A stretch of DNA of 64,000 nt from Cristatella mucedo (GCA_009760855.2 WPIO01000045.1:2078501-2142500); one strand, 5' to 3'. Counted from the stretch's first letter, positions 1-12,476 are shown. Notes: generated by a model from the letters alone, not told the origin. A program made the numbers and translations.

Positions 1-790
1 CAGCTTTCTTGGGATCTTACCAACTAGCTTCCCATCGGCTTTACGGTAGTCAGCACAGGATAAGCGCGGCTCTCGGATCTTTCCAAGATGAGAAAACTAG
101 GGCGCAAGAACCTAACAGAAGCCGCCGTTTGTGCTTGGTCTCAGGGTAAGAGGTCATCGATGCACAGCCTAGCACGTGGGTGGCCCAATCCCTTCACGCC
201 CCACCCCTTACTCAGCACCAGGAACCTCTATCCACAACTCATGCCACACCCAACATGACCCTGGATCTAGCAATGTGCCAAATCCTATGGTGTTCCACTA
301 CTGATTAATAATATTAAGAATAATTTATAAGTTTTAAAATAATAAATAATGCGATTAAGGAATCTAAGCTATGTACATTACGAGCGACCCTAGCATTACA
401 CATTATGTATTTACTGCTGGCGCACTTCGATCGCGCGACTCCACTCATTCCTCATTTTACTGGCCTGGCGGGACTAGTCCTACTCTCAATCCTGTTACGC
501 CATGGCTGCCAGTTCAAAGGCTACTTGACCGTTCCACATGACATTGTCCTGACGGAGTAATGGATCTCACGGCATTTCCTTTGAGAGCGTGGTTAAGCGC
601 CGCTTCGAATTCGTCGAGACAACAACCTAAGAGATGGCCATAGAGCTTTAGTCCTCAGTGGGGACTCATGCTGATGGTTTCGTAAGTTAAATTACAGGGT
701 ACTGCTTTGTGAGTAAGCTTCAGCACTTAATGCGTCTTACCTTTTAAAGTTTCGAGCTTTTGAACCCCTGGAAGGATTCTCGTGAGACTC
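1..790. other. Unassigned sequence
   Basis: No convincing coding region or known repeat was recognised. The stretch 300-350 is A/T rich. Around 749-805 the word TTTCGA occurs twice next to AAAAG/CTTTT words, giving an imperfect inverted repeat of no clear role. Confidence 0.4.
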
Positions 791-794
791 AAAA

Positions 795-1990
795 GTTTCG
801 AACATGAGTCTCTGTGCATGTTTTGCTCGATCTTACTGCAGCTTTGATATTATCGATCTCCAAGTCCTTCTTTAGCGCCTCCATCAAGCGTGGGCATCAC
901 TCGCACTGTATTGCAATGGTTTAGGTCCTATCTCAGTGGGAGACTCCATAGTATTGATGTGAATGGAAAGAAAAGCATCCAAGGAACCTCTGAAGTATGG
1001 GTTACCTCAAAGCTCTATGCTTGGTCCCGTTCTTTTCACGATGTATACTCTCCCTCTTGCCGATGTGATTGCCAAGCACAATCTAGGCTTTCAATTCTAT
1101 GCAGATGATACCCATTTGTACCTTTGCTTTGACCCCTCCAAGCCCTCCAGCACGTCGAATTCTCTCAACTCCCTTGCTGCATGTATTGATGATATCCCCA
1201 CATGGATGGTAGCAAACTTTCTTAAATTGAATGATAGGTAAACCAACTTACTAGTTCTAAGCAAACCAAGTGTGCTTCAGAAATTGGAAAGGCTAGCGCT
1301 CAAAATTGGCTCTGCCAGTATATGTCCTTCTCAATCTGCACAAATCTAGGTGTCACGTTCCAAAGTGACCTTTCATGAGATGACCACATCTGATCCACAG
1401 TCAAGTCTGCCTACTTTCAGATACATAACTACTAAAATTCGGGCTTGTTTAGACAGGGATGCCACATCTAAATTGGTCCATATATTTGTGACATCCCATC
1501 TCGAGTCATGTAGGCCACTGCTTGCTGGTCTACCGGCCTGTGCAATCGGGCGCTTGCGGCTGGTGCACAACTCTGCAGCTAGGCGTGTCTGTCGTGGGCA
1601 TCCCAGCTGCCACGTCTCGCCACTTCTCGCCGACCTGCACTCGGCCTCAGTCTAGTGACGCATCGACTTCAAAGTTTAGTCACTCAATTTTAGGTCCTTT
1701 CATTCTATGGCTGCAGCCTACCTATCGGATCAACTCTCCACTAGGCAAAGCATCGTAGCACTCGCTTTTCGGAATCTAATCATTTGTCTATACCTCTTAC
1801 TAACCTTAAATCCTTTAGAGAACCTACCTGTAGCTCATTGCTCCCAAAGCCTGGAACTCACTCCCAACTTGTGTCCCGACATCCCTTTACTTGGCTAAAT
1901 TTAAAAAGAAACAAAGTGTATCAATTTATCACAGCATTTAGTGGGTGATTGTAGTTCTTCCTTTGTGCATTAGTGCATGCAAGATATTGT
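795..1990 (+). mobile_element. LINE family A fragment (CR1/L2-like), reverse transcriptase C-terminal half
   Basis: This is a broken copy of the same LINE as the long copy at 58890-62063. It starts inside the reverse transcriptase, near the LLDLSAAFDTID region, and runs through the YADDT catalytic box (about 1099-1113) and the C-terminal segment with LVHNSAARRVC. Several frameshifts and stops split it into short ORFs. The family A 3' hairpin and ATT tail are not seen here, so both ends are incomplete. It is a dead copy. Confidence 0.85.
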
Positions 1991-1999
1991 GTCTAGTAT

Positions 2000-3045
2000 G
2001 TCTGCCGACTTTCCCTAACTTACAGAACCTGTTTGCTTCAGCTGTCTATCACTTCGGACCATCTGCTAGCTCTGGTCCATGTCCAATGCTCGGACAGCGG
2101 GAAGATGCAAAATTTACAATGTTGACTTATTTATGGTACCAAGACTGCAACATCCTCTTGATATTCACACGGCCAAGCTCGACTGGCTTAATTAATACTC
2201 CACGACCAGCAGTAGGTGAGTATCTGTGTATTTAAAGCTGCTTTCCGGCCAGTATCTGACTCTGACGCTGATGGTAGAACAAAAAATTGGTAGAGTCGGC
2301 AAGCTGAAAGTAGTTCTGCTGCTTACTGTGCTGGCTGTTTGACTGCCTGCTGAGAAGCCTCACTAGAAGCACTAGTAGGGCAGCTGTAGCAGTAGTCAGT
2401 GTGCACGTGGGGTGCCTTTATTTGGATCCATAGGTATGTACTTGGAGGGGTATTCGGCGGTATTTGCAGTTCCACCCATCAATAGTGATAAAAATGTGGC
2501 TTGCCGTTGTTGACTTGCCCAAGGCAGAAACAAGCGGCTTCGATGACTAACTGCTTCTGAAGCTATGTGCTAGTGCAGAAGGGCCATTTCTCGGTCCATA
2601 ATTGGCCATGTGCACGCTCTGGAAATGAGACGCGGCATCCTCAGCTGTATCCTGGTGCATTGTGAGATGCGTAGTACACTGAGGAAAGTGCCGTGCCCCA
2701 CTGCAATCACTCGCAGGTGGCATGTGAAGCCGGATATCCGATGCGGCTGGGTGAGACCTTCTTCAGCTACACAATGGCATTGATTCCGTGGTTGCTTGCA
2801 TCACACAGGTTGATGATGCCACAGATATACCATCGGGCGTAGTAATCTCGCAGGAGCAGCCGCTTGAGTACTGAAGGCTCTCGCTGTTCTGCTGGCTCAT
2901 AGCGAGCTGTGTATGCATGTGCAGTGTGGAGGCCACCCGTGTGCCAGGCCACAGTGCAGCTGGAGCCGAAGCATTATACCGACATTACAGGCATCCTGGA
3001 TGACATGCAATTCAAGTATGCAAGTATGCCATACGTTGTAAGTAA
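2000..3045. other. Unassigned sequence
   Basis: Only short ORFs without recognisable domains are present. I see no repeat matching others in the window until the LINE fragment starting near 3050. Confidence 0.35.
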
Positions 3046-3049
3046 GAAG

Positions 3050-4078
3050 TACATCGAATTCTCTCAGCTCCCTTGCTGCATTATTGATGACATCTGTACA
3101 TGGATGGCAGCAAACTTTCTTAAATTGAATGATGATAAAAACGAACTTACTAGTTCTGGGCAAACCAAGCCTGATTCAGAAATTAGAAAATCTAACTCAA
3201 AATCGGCTCTGCCAGCATATGTCCTGTTGAATGTGCACGGAATCTAGGTGTCATGTGCCAAAGTAATCTTACATTAGATGACTACATCAGTCCCACAGTC
3301 AAGTCTATCTACTTTCACCTACATTACATTACTAAAATTCGGGCTTGTTTAGACAGGGGATACCACATCTAAATTGGTCCATGCATTTGTGATATCCTGT
3401 ATTGACTTCTCTAACTCATTGCTTGCTGGTTTACCGGCCCGTGCAATCAGGTGCTTACAACTGGTGCAAAACTCGCCAGCTAATCTTGTCTGTTGTGAGC
3501 GGTGCAGTTGCTTCATCTTACTGCTTCTTGCCGACCAGCCCTGGCTCCCAGTTAAGTCTAGCATCGACTACAAGGTTGGTCACTCACTTTTAGGAACCCA
3601 CATTGTTTTGCTCCAGCCTACCTATCAGAACAAGTCCCTCACCATGCTAAGCATCTTACCACCTGCTTTTCGGAATAAAACTGTTTACCCATACCTCGTA
3701 CAAGCTTAAATCCTTTGGAGTACGTGCCTTTAGTTTGTATGCTTTAAAGTCTGGAACTCACTCCGACTTGCTTTACATCTTCTAACTTAACCACATTTAA
3801 AAAGAAACTAAAACACATCTATTTGTCACAGCATTTAGTGGGTTCCCGTAATTTGTTCTTCGAATGCTGACAGTGTGCATGCTGCCACTAACCATACTTG
3901 CATGTCACCCCAACCACCCTGTCCATGTAATGCCAAACCATGTTAGGCTTGCTGTCATTGAGCATGCTACCACTAATAATTTGACCGTGTTTCTTTTGCA
4001 GCAAATGTAAAGTGCCTAGAAAGAGATTGCATTCTCTGGGGGTGCTATATAAAATGTATTATTATTTTTATTCTTAAT
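3050..4078 (+). mobile_element. LINE family A fragment with 3' end
   Basis: Homologous to the last third of the long LINE at 58890-62063: the segment with MAANFLKLNDDK, then LVQNS and LLADQPWLPVK, then the 3' UTR. It ends in the family hairpin (GTGCC..GGTGC near 4011-4050) and an A/T tail (ATTATTATTTTTA). Frame is broken in several places. This is a 5'-truncated, decayed copy. Confidence 0.88.
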
Positions 4079-4590
4079 ACCATCAATTAAAAAGCATACA
4101 GTCAGACCTGCAAGCTGCCTGTTTGTAGAAGCCATCAATTCCTTGCTCTGAACCTTGCAAAGTTGAGCAGCACAGGGCACATAAACGAAAAGATATGGTC
4201 TGAATACCTTAATTGACAGCTATAACAGCTCTCAAATCGATTGATTTTTTGTAAGTATTGATGCTTGTCAGCATTAGACGTGATAACTGTTTGAAATAAG
4301 AAAAAAGGAAGTGGTACCTGTGGTACCTTGCTTCATACTTAAAATTGAGCTAATGCAATTCTGCACCTTACATATGAGTGAGGACTGAATGAATAGTCTA
4401 GGCATGGAGATGATCGGGAATCACAACATTTGGTGGCTAGGCCACTACGTGGCTCATTTTAAGTAGACTATAGGTAAATCAGCCTACGTGCTAGGGACTG
4501 TCAGCTGCTATCGTCAACCATCCCCGGGAAATATCTCCTAGGTACCAGATTCGGTTTAGGTTCAGAAACCGACTTGGCCGGTTCATTACT
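4079..4590. other. Unassigned A/T-rich sequence
   Basis: No gene or repeat recognised between the LINE tail and the following SINE. Confidence 0.35.
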
Positions 4591-4594
4591 GTCA

Positions 4595-4755
4595 TTTCTT
4601 GGCCTATTAGTAGGGTGCTTGCCTCGAACCAAGGTTAATGTGAATGTAGTTAATGACCGAGGTCGTGGGTTCGAACCCCGTGGCATATGCCAGAGCCCCG
4701 GAAAAGAGATCAAGTTCTCTTAGGGTGCTATACAAATGAATTATATTTTATTTGT
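4595..4755 (+). mobile_element. SINE S2 copy (tRNA-derived head, LINE-A-like tail)
   Basis: The head has a pol III B box (GGTTCGAACCCC near 4667-4678) within a tRNA-like block that also contains GGTCGTGGG. The tail (GAGATCAAGTTCTCTTAGGG, then GTGCTATACAAATGAATTA) closely resembles the family A LINE 3' end. Other copies lie at 13300, 16172, 16925, 23295, 29310 and 29613. It is a SINE rather than a tRNA gene because no cloverleaf with paired acceptor stem is kept and several copies exist. Confidence 0.8.
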
Positions 4756-5404
4756 GTATATGTCAGGGTAAGGTGACTTAACTTAGATACACGATAAACG
4801 AAATTCACAGTCGGTGCCATTAAACCCTGGATGCCACATGGTACCATTAAACTCTGGGTTCCTACATTACGGAAAAGTTCAAAATATAAGCATCATGTCG
4901 CAATGCTTGTTAAAAGACAGTCAACTCGGCATATAAAAATATCGGATTTAGGAATACTCTGCTTATAAGAATAGCAGTTCGGCGGCCCAAGTTTACTCTA
5001 GCTATAGTCTCCCTCGGCATGTGGGAGTACCTGGCCTATAAGAATGGCCATTTGCCGGCCCAAACATGTTCTTATAAGCAAAGTCGACTGTACGTCGTGG
5101 ATTACATTGATGCCATTTTTTTTACTAAATTGCCCCCTATACTCATGACATCTTCCCATTCCCCTGTCGGTATTATGGTATATCGCGGCTGAGCTTCTTA
5201 TAATTGGCGATGGTGCTTGTGTTTTGCTTTCGCTATTTCTCCATATAATAAGCCTGATTGCCAGTTCTAGGAGAGAGACATCTAATAGGCCAATCGTTAA
5301 ATATTTCAAGGATGTGTATTTAAGCGTTAGTGCCTCAGTGCACGTACTACCGTCGTACTATTTGATAATGTTGTGTGTATACTTTGTTACTACTAATAAT
5401 AATA
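4756..5404. other. Unassigned sequence
   Basis: No supported gene. Short related words recur (ATAAGAATAGCAGTTCGGC at 4966 and ATAAGAATGGCCATTTGCC at 5039), suggesting a small degenerate local duplication. Confidence 0.3.
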
Positions 5405-6050
5405 GTAATAATAGTGCACTTGATAAAGCACCCTCAGAGAACTCAATTTCTTTCTAGGCACTTTACATCTGCTGCAAAGGGAAACGCAATTTAATGGTGA
5501 GTAATGAATATCGTGCTTAATGAGCAACATGAATAACATGGTTAGGGGTGACATGCACAGGGTCAGCATTCAATTTGCTTAGTGTCAGCATGCACAGTAT
5601 AAACACGCAAAAGAACATAAAGAACAAATCACAGGGACCCACTAAATGCTATCCTAAATAGGTGTTTTCAAGTTTTGTTAACGTGGTCAAATCAGGGGAT
5701 GTTTTGACGCAAGTCGGGAGTGAGTTCCAGGTTTGAGAGCATACAAACTAAATGCAAGGTCTTTAAAGGGTTTAAGGTTTGTACGAGGTGTTGGTAAACT
5801 GTTAGATTCCGAAAAGCGGGTGGTACGACGGTTGGCCTGGTGGGGAATTAGATCTGAGAGATAGGCTGGAGCCAAAGAATGAAGTGACCTAAAAGTGAAC
5901 GACAGAACATTGAAGTCGATCCGTTGCTTGACTGGTAGCCAGTGCAGGCCGGCGAGAAGTGGAGTGATGTGGCAACTGAGATGCTCACAACAGACAAGCC
6001 TAGCTGCGATAGCCTTGATTACTAATATTATACGCTGTGAACAAGGCAAA
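5405..6050 (-). mobile_element. LINE family A fragment, minus strand
   Basis: Reads on the minus strand as the C-terminal reverse-transcriptase segment (LLAGLHWLPVKQRIDF, then LAPAYLSDLIPHQA) followed by the family A 3' UTR. The 3' hairpin and an ATT-type tail lie at its left end (AATAATAGTAATAATAG near 5396-5415). It is 5' truncated at about 6050. An ORF of about 120 codons survives at 5687-6049, so it is less decayed than most fragments here. Confidence 0.88.
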
Positions 6051-7337
6051 TTGATCCTGAGAACTGAAGGTAATAATAACTCTTCATTGTTGATAAGACT
6101 CGCAATGATCTGCGTTTGCTAAACTAATTGAAAGCAACAAAGAACTGTGGAAAGACAAGCTCAGAGGTAGGTGCCTCCAGTTAGGAGAGACGGCACTTCC
6201 TACCATTCAATTACAACCAAAGTGCTTTTTTTTCTACTAGCAGAATAGCCGCATTCCAGTACTTATATGGCTGCAAGGCGTGACGAGTAGTTTTAATTAC
6301 TTTTTGCCGATGATCGGTTCAATGGAAGTGATAATCGCTGACGATCATCGACTAAGGCTTATCAGTTTCGCCTTCCCAGCTCCTTGGTATCCCAGGCGAT
6401 GGATGCCCATCAGGCCCATTGGCTCCACCTACTCACGTACAGGTAAAGGCAGCTTTACGACCGGAGGCTCGAATCCTATTCGCCCGACGTCCATGTTGGC
6501 TAGGCCCAATCGAATTCTTTCCGTCTTCAGCACCGGCCGAGAGGTAAGCGTGACTTGAGCTTGTCTGGACTTCGTTAGTCGTGTGCTCATGTAGAAGTAA
6601 TAACCTGATCTCTGGGGCCATGTTACTTTGGGGCCACACTGTGAGTGCTTCGAAAGTAAAATAAACCGATCGAATTCGCTGTTCACCGATCGTTTTATGA
6701 CAATGAGAATGTACTACAGGCAGCCAAGCTATGGATCTGTTGCATTAAACACTGTCGATTTTTTCGATACCTGAGACATTTAGCGTATTTATCAGGTGAA
6801 ATCATTTGAAACCTCGAAAGAGGTTTGCCGATTTGTATACATGCATTTGTGTATATGTACATTCACATGTTTTAACGGGACTCGTGTAAAACGCTCTTGA
6901 GGCTGATACCGTGTAGGTAGGTTTTGGGCCCGCTATGAAATGCCTCCAGCATGATATCTTCTTGGTTGTTATTGTTATTGCATCCTTGGGTGGGTCCATC
7001 TCTTTGCTGAAGGGATGCGTTCGCGTAACTGACTATGGCCGAATGTGAAATGAAAATCACAGGTACACGACCTAACGCCATAAGGTGTTAGGGAGATGAC
7101 CGGTTGTACTGGCTGGCGGAATGAGAGGAGAAGGGAATCAAGATAAAGAGAGCTAAAGAAAACGAGAAATAGAAGGATGTCACGTGAGGGGAGAAAGAGT
7201 CGATGAGACTGCGTTGGCGATATAATAACTTGGTGGCTTAGAGAAACATGTGGATGGGGATGGAGAAGAAAGGAGTGAGGAGTCATTGTTTTTTATCTCG
7301 GATTAAGACCAGGCGAAGATGATGCATAAACGGCTTG

Positions 7338-7340
<3 letters not shown>
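6051..7340. other. Unassigned sequence
   Basis: No clear gene apart from the weak exon-like interval at 6443-6543, listed separately. The right part (7080-7310) is purine rich and leads into a GA microsatellite. Confidence 0.3.
6443..6543 (+). CDS. Possible exon, unidentified
   Basis: A 101-nt interval flanked by an acceptor-like CTCACGTACAG and a donor-like GAGGTAAGC. Two frames stay open across it. No domain is recognisable. It could be an upstream exon of the SHPRH-like gene or chance. Support is splice-site context only. Confidence 0.15.

Positions 7341-7400
<60 letters not shown>
7341..7400. repeat. (GA)n microsatellite
   Basis: An uninterrupted run of GA dinucleotides, about 30 units. 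Confidence 0.97.
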
Positions 7401-7407
<7 letters not shown>

Positions 7408-8505
7408 CAGAGGGTGACTTATAGTGCTAGAAAAACGGGCTGATCATGAGGACTGGTTTGCATGATTGCTAGTCTGGTTGGGGAATAGTTCTGATATGTT
7501 GGCTAGAGCAAGAGAACAAAGTTCTTTTTACTAATCTTCCTTACTATGACCTCAAAGGGAGTGGCAAAACCTTAGAGTCGAGACGATTCTACATAGAGAA
7601 CCGTTGCAAGTCTGCTAGAAATAGTTTGTGTGGCTACTGCAAAGCTCTCAATAGACCAACCTTTCTTCAGATTTGTCTAGCAAGTAAGCTTCTCGTTAAA
7701 CAGGTTAGAAGACCTGCTAGTAGTGAATAACAAAAGTAAAGATATTATGTCACAAATGCATGTACTAATTTAACTGTTGTAACACTAATGTAGCAAGCCT
7801 GGTCTGTGCAATTTTGGAAGGCTGATAGTAGCCAGGCTTGACCTTGGCACTGATATGACCGTCTAGTAAAAGATCACTTTGGAACAAGACCCATAGACTT
7901 CGTACAAGTGCTATATGAGATATGCTGGCAAAGCCGATTTTTAGGAATGGGCTTTCCTATTGCCTAGTTGAAACACTTTTGCCCGTAACTAGTTATATAA
8001 TTCAAGTATGTCATACCACATTCATGTGTATTATTAATTCGGAGACTTTCTCCAAGAGGCACTTGCATCTAAATGGGTAGTTTACTTATAATTTGCTTTT
8101 AGTGAGTAGAATATGATTCTCAAGGTGGCAAACGTGGCAAGGTCTTCAAAAATAAGATTCTCTAAATTTTCTATCCATTGCCATAGTATGTCAAGCCACT
8201 CTTTTAATAGAGACATATCACCGTTGATCTTAATTGTATGTGAATTTACTGCTGGTTGGCCATAATGTTTGCTCTGCAATAAGTTGAATCAATTCTGGTA
8301 TTGTGCATGCTTAGGGAGAGTTATTCACATACGCTGCTACTCTGGTCATATTTTAGAGTTAGTAAGCTGTCCATGCGTCTGTTCTCGATCGGCATATTGC
8401 CATTGGTTTTCCTTAGCACTTGAAGGATACCTCATTATAACTTGCATACCTTCTTATGACATGACTTGCATGTCTTCTTATGACTTCCTTAGTTTGTTTC
8501 TTTGG
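7401..8505. other. Unassigned sequence
   Basis: No coding or repeat signal recognised; moderately A/T rich. Confidence 0.35.
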
Positions 8506-8507
8506 AT

Positions 8508-8880
8508 CTGTTAGTTCGTATGCTCCCAAAGCCTGGAACTCCCTCCCGACCTGCGGCAGAACATCCCCTGACCTGACCACATTTAAAAAGAATTTAAAAA
8601 CACATATTTGGGACAGCATTTAGTGGGTCCTTGTGATTCGTCCTTCGTGTGCTTATGCGTGCTGACACTGTACATGCTGTCACTTACCACATTTTCATGC
8701 TGGCCCTGTGCATGTCACCCCTAACCATGTTATTCATTTTGTTTGTTTATCAAGCATGATTTTACTCACCATTCAATTGCATTTCTCTTGGCAGCAAATG
8801 TAAAGCACCTAGAGAGAGATTGAGTTCTCTGAGGGCGCTTTTTCAAGTGCATTATTATTATTACTATTATTATTGTACAG
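8508..8880 (+). mobile_element. LINE family A 3' end
   Basis: A 5'-truncated copy. It begins in the last codons of the reverse-transcriptase ORF (TATGCTCCCAAAGCCTGGAA), continues through the 3' UTR, the hairpin (AAGCACC..GGGCGCTT near 8803-8841) and an ATT tail at 8852-8873. Confidence 0.9.
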
Positions 8881-10190
8881 GGTCAGCCGAAATTCCTCAA
8901 TTACGTGATTTCTTTATGCACCTAGAGGTAACCACTGCCATATGATGGACTTTGCAAAGCACCACCTCATTAAACATGCTTCTTTAACGTTTTTGTGGTT
9001 AGCTGAGGGCTCAATTTAAGGAACAATATCATTGCATCAGCATTGGTTCTTGCATGGCATTATGTAGTGAAAGCGTATGCACTAATGAATACGAACATTT
9101 CCCTGCTAAATAAGAGTCTGTAGCCCACATCAATCTTATGAGAGGCTATCTCTTGTTGACTTGAACCTTTAGTTGATGCTTTAAGTTGCTTCAATGAAGG
9201 CTGATTTATGCCTCGACGGTGCAAGCTCTGTGCTGCTCCATCTTAAGCATTTGTTGCACAGTTTAATAACGATTGCTGGCTTTAGCGAGCAGATCGTCAT
9301 GGTTTAATTTTTCCTTTTTAATAAAATTATTTGTTTCATAAGATACTAATTGTATTACTAACTATTGTCTTGTTTCCGAAAACTGCAGCAATAACCAATT
9401 GGAACGAATCGATGCTGGGAATGTTGGTTTGTTCATGCTCAAACTTGAATGACTAGCTGTACCAATCTCACGTGAATTAGGCCTGTTTCCTATTCTTACG
9501 TGCCACTGTGTATGCTCAATGTTGTCTTGCTTTTTCAAATGATTGAATGACTATTTTTAAATTCAACCGGATGTTCTACTCATCTTGTCAAATTTTTGCC
9601 TAGTTCTCCTCCACTTACCTGGCTGCCTTGCTGTCTGCTTTGCGAATCTGCTTCTGTCTCATTCAGCTATCGAATTTCACCTTGTGTGTAAACGATGTTT
9701 TTTTCGATCGTTTCCCAATATCAATTACTGCCTATTGACTGATGACTGTGCTGGCAAAGTGATACCTGTGATAAGGAAATTAAAAAAAGTATGAGGTCAG
9801 CTCGTTCAAAAGCCTAAATTATTTACCTAAAGAAGAATTGCAGTAGCTATCGTGTCCTTTTGCAGGAAGGTGGTATATATTTGCCTACCGAACTAGACAG
9901 CCAATTATCTGGGTTATGAAGTGGGAGCTCGTTAACCCTAGCCTAGGTTACATTTTAAAGTTGCTGTCATTGCTGCCAGCTTTGTCAATCTAGCCCAGCT
10001 TTGCAATGGCCGATCAGTAAGATACACGAATTGTTGACCGTTTACAGGGTCGGTGAAATTAAATGACGAGCAAGCGGTCGAATGAAGGAGAGACATCTGG
10101 TCAGCAGTCAAAGGCTGCTCGGTTAGAAGGTGGGTGACGGTTGACCTGAGGCTATTGTGGCTGTACAGAAAAACGCCTATGTATTTTTCA
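8881..10190. other. Unassigned sequence
   Basis: No exon or repeat could be supported. An ORF of about 69 codons at 9585-9794 has no recognisable domain. Confidence 0.3.
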
Positions 10191-10194
10191 GAAA

Positions 10195-10480
10195 TGCATC
10201 CCTGTAACTCCGCAGAGCCACAAACACCAAATTGATGCAATGCTGGATATTTTTTTCATGTCGAACTTAAAGCCTAAACAACTCTATGCTTATGTTAGCC
10301 AACAGACTTCATCAGACCCAGCAAAATGGAAGGTAGAAGCATAGCTGAGTCAAAAGAACTGACGGGCCTCCTTAGCTCACGTGTGTTACCGTTTTCACAA
10401 CGCAGCGATCTTTGTATATGTTCCTATCCGAGATGTTGCATGCTTCAGCTTCCCTTTATTTGTTTCGTGTTTCACGACAT
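10195..10480 (-). mobile_element. LINE family B fragment, minus strand
   Basis: Matches the family B 3' region on the minus strand (compare 17200-17340 and 53640-53790). It shares the words CCAACAGACTTC and AGCATAGCTGAGTC. Strongly diverged; only the 3' part of the element is represented. Confidence 0.65.
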
Positions 10481-10644
10481 TCAAGGCTCGAGCCGATTGG
10501 GTAGACGTGAGCTCGATAATTGAGCTTCGATGTCAGCTGACCCCTTTGTGACTGCTCCTTCTGTGTATTTAATTCTACATTGGTTAGGTCGTGCTTAAGT
10601 AGCTTGTTCAATCTTCATTGTATACACTGTCACTGATTATTCAG

Positions 10645-10824
10645 GGATCATGGGTTCCTCCAGTCAGCTTGCAGCTGTTGGATGCTTTTCTGCTTCTACA
10701 ATGGCCTGCCGCCATTGTGCCTAAATGTTCCATTGCTACCTGTAGTTATCGTCATAGATCTATCCATGCATACTGCCCATAGTGCTAGTAACGATGGGCT
10801 GCCTGTGTTTACTCTAACCTGCAC
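10645..10824 (+). CDS. Possible exon upstream of the SHPRH-like gene
   Basis: A 180-nt interval between an acceptor-like ATTATTCAG and a donor-like GCACGTGAGT. One frame is open throughout, with a hydrophobic stretch LPVVIVIDLSMHT. Its end phase (2 nt over) does not join directly to the first sure exon at 12854, which needs 1 nt, so another exon would be required. No domain recognised. This may be chance. Confidence 0.2.
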
Positions 10825-11260
10825 GTGAGTACTGCTTCGTTCTTGTTGTGGTCGACCTTTAGAATTTGCATTAGACAGTCGACGGTATCGAACAATGTCC
10901 AAGGTCTCTTGTCACTCACGGCAACCTCGTTTTGGCACACACATTGAGACAGTGCTAGTGTGCTAATCAAACGCTTGAAGAGCAGATGTGCTAGCTTGGC
11001 CTTCTCTATTCTTCGCTCGTTCTCTTATGCCGACTCCGGTCACAATCAGTCTGCTCCGCTTGCATTATGTTGCATCAAGCATTTTATTTTAATTTGTTAA
11101 CGTAATTTTTAATGACAGCGATCATTTAGCCCATTGACAGTGTCTGTTCTGTCGAGTTTGCGTGAACTTAATGTGCCGCTATTAGCAATAAAGGCGGTTG
11201 CTCTCTTATACATATATATCGTTTGCTGCCCTAGCCAGACTAAAAGAAAAAATAACCACC

Positions 11261-11420
<160 letters not shown>

Positions 11421-12023
11421 ACTCCCACTCTTTCTCTTGCACGTTCATATTCCCCTCTTATATTATATTTCGTTGCTACTCTGTCTCTGTCTCGCCTATT
11501 CCTCTTACTTATTCTCTCGATGTCACCATCTCTTTCACGGGTAAAGAGAGTGACTAAGATACCGTTTCTTTTCCTATCCTCTCTCTGACTCCACTCAAGG
11601 CTGTCTTTATTTAGCACTTTATAAGCCTCATCTCTTGCATGTTGTCTCTTTTCTCTCTCGTCTCATTAATTATTTCTTCCTGTATCTTTTCATTGCTGTC
11701 TCTTATCCCACTCTCAATCTTGCTTTTACTCTACTCTCATCCTCTCTTTTACCCCATCTCTCTTCCAATTGCTTCTGCAGACTCTTCTTGACTCTTTTCT
11801 TTCGGTCTCACTTCTAATCTCCGTCCATGTTTCTCTTTTCACTCTAGCTTTCTGTTTTCGTCCTTCTCAAGCTCTTTTTCTGGCTCTACCCTTCAAGTTA
11901 GTATTTTTCCATACCTTCGCTCACCTATTTTCCTCTCTCGCTTCCTTCCCGTATCTTGTCTAGCCCGTCTCTCTTTATCAATCCCACCACTTTCTCTCTT
12001 CAAGTCAATCTCTTGCCGCGTCC
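11421..12023. repeat. Pyrimidine-rich low-complexity tract
   Basis: A C/T-biased region (CTCTC, TTTCTC and CATCTC words) adjoining the CT microsatellite. It looks like degenerated microsatellite; no gene seen. Confidence 0.6.
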
Positions 12024-12031
12024 ATCTAAAC

Positions 12032-12219
12032 CAGCGATTCTCAACCTTTGGGTCACGACCCCTTTGATAGGTCGAACGACCCTTTCACAGGAGTCGCATG
12101 AGACCATCAGGAAACACACATTTCTACATTTCGCACACAGTAATTTTGTGGTTGATGGTCGTCACAGCATGAGGAACTGTATTAAAGGGTCGGGGCATTA
12201 GGAAGGTTGAGAGCCACTG
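12032..12219. mobile_element. SPIN-like hAT non-autonomous element (MITE)
   Basis: Terminal inverted repeats are CAGCGATTCTCAACCTTT on the left and, read on the other strand, CAGTGGCTCTCAACCTT on the right. Inside are GGTCGAACGACCCTTTCAC on the left and ATGAGGAACTGTATTAAAGG on the right. The 8 bp on each side (ATCTAAAC and CTGTAAAC) match at 6 of 8 positions, as expected for an aged hAT target-site duplication. The terminal sequences match what I remember of the SPIN (Space Invaders) hAT family. At 188 bp it has no transposase, so it needed one in trans. Confidence 0.85.
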
Positions 12220-12387
12220 CTGTAAACTCTCATGCTCATCGGCTCTCCCTACACTCTTTCTGTCTCTGCCTTGTCTCTCCCACTGAGGCTTTATTGCCTC
12301 TTCCTCATCCTCCACTCTTTTTTTTCTGTCTTCACTGTCACTTCATAATTGCTAGATATTAACAGCCTCTCTCTTCCGTGCCTACTC

Positions 12388-12388
<1 letters not shown>

Positions 12389-12474
<86 letters not shown>
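12389..12474. repeat. (CTGT)n microsatellite
   Basis: About 21 tetranucleotide units with one CTAT variant near 12430. Confidence 0.97.

Positions 12475-12476
<2 letters not shown>

Noticed and set aside
5687-6049. 120-codon minus-strand ORF as a host gene
   Set aside because: It is the C-terminal part of a family A LINE reverse-transcriptase ORF.
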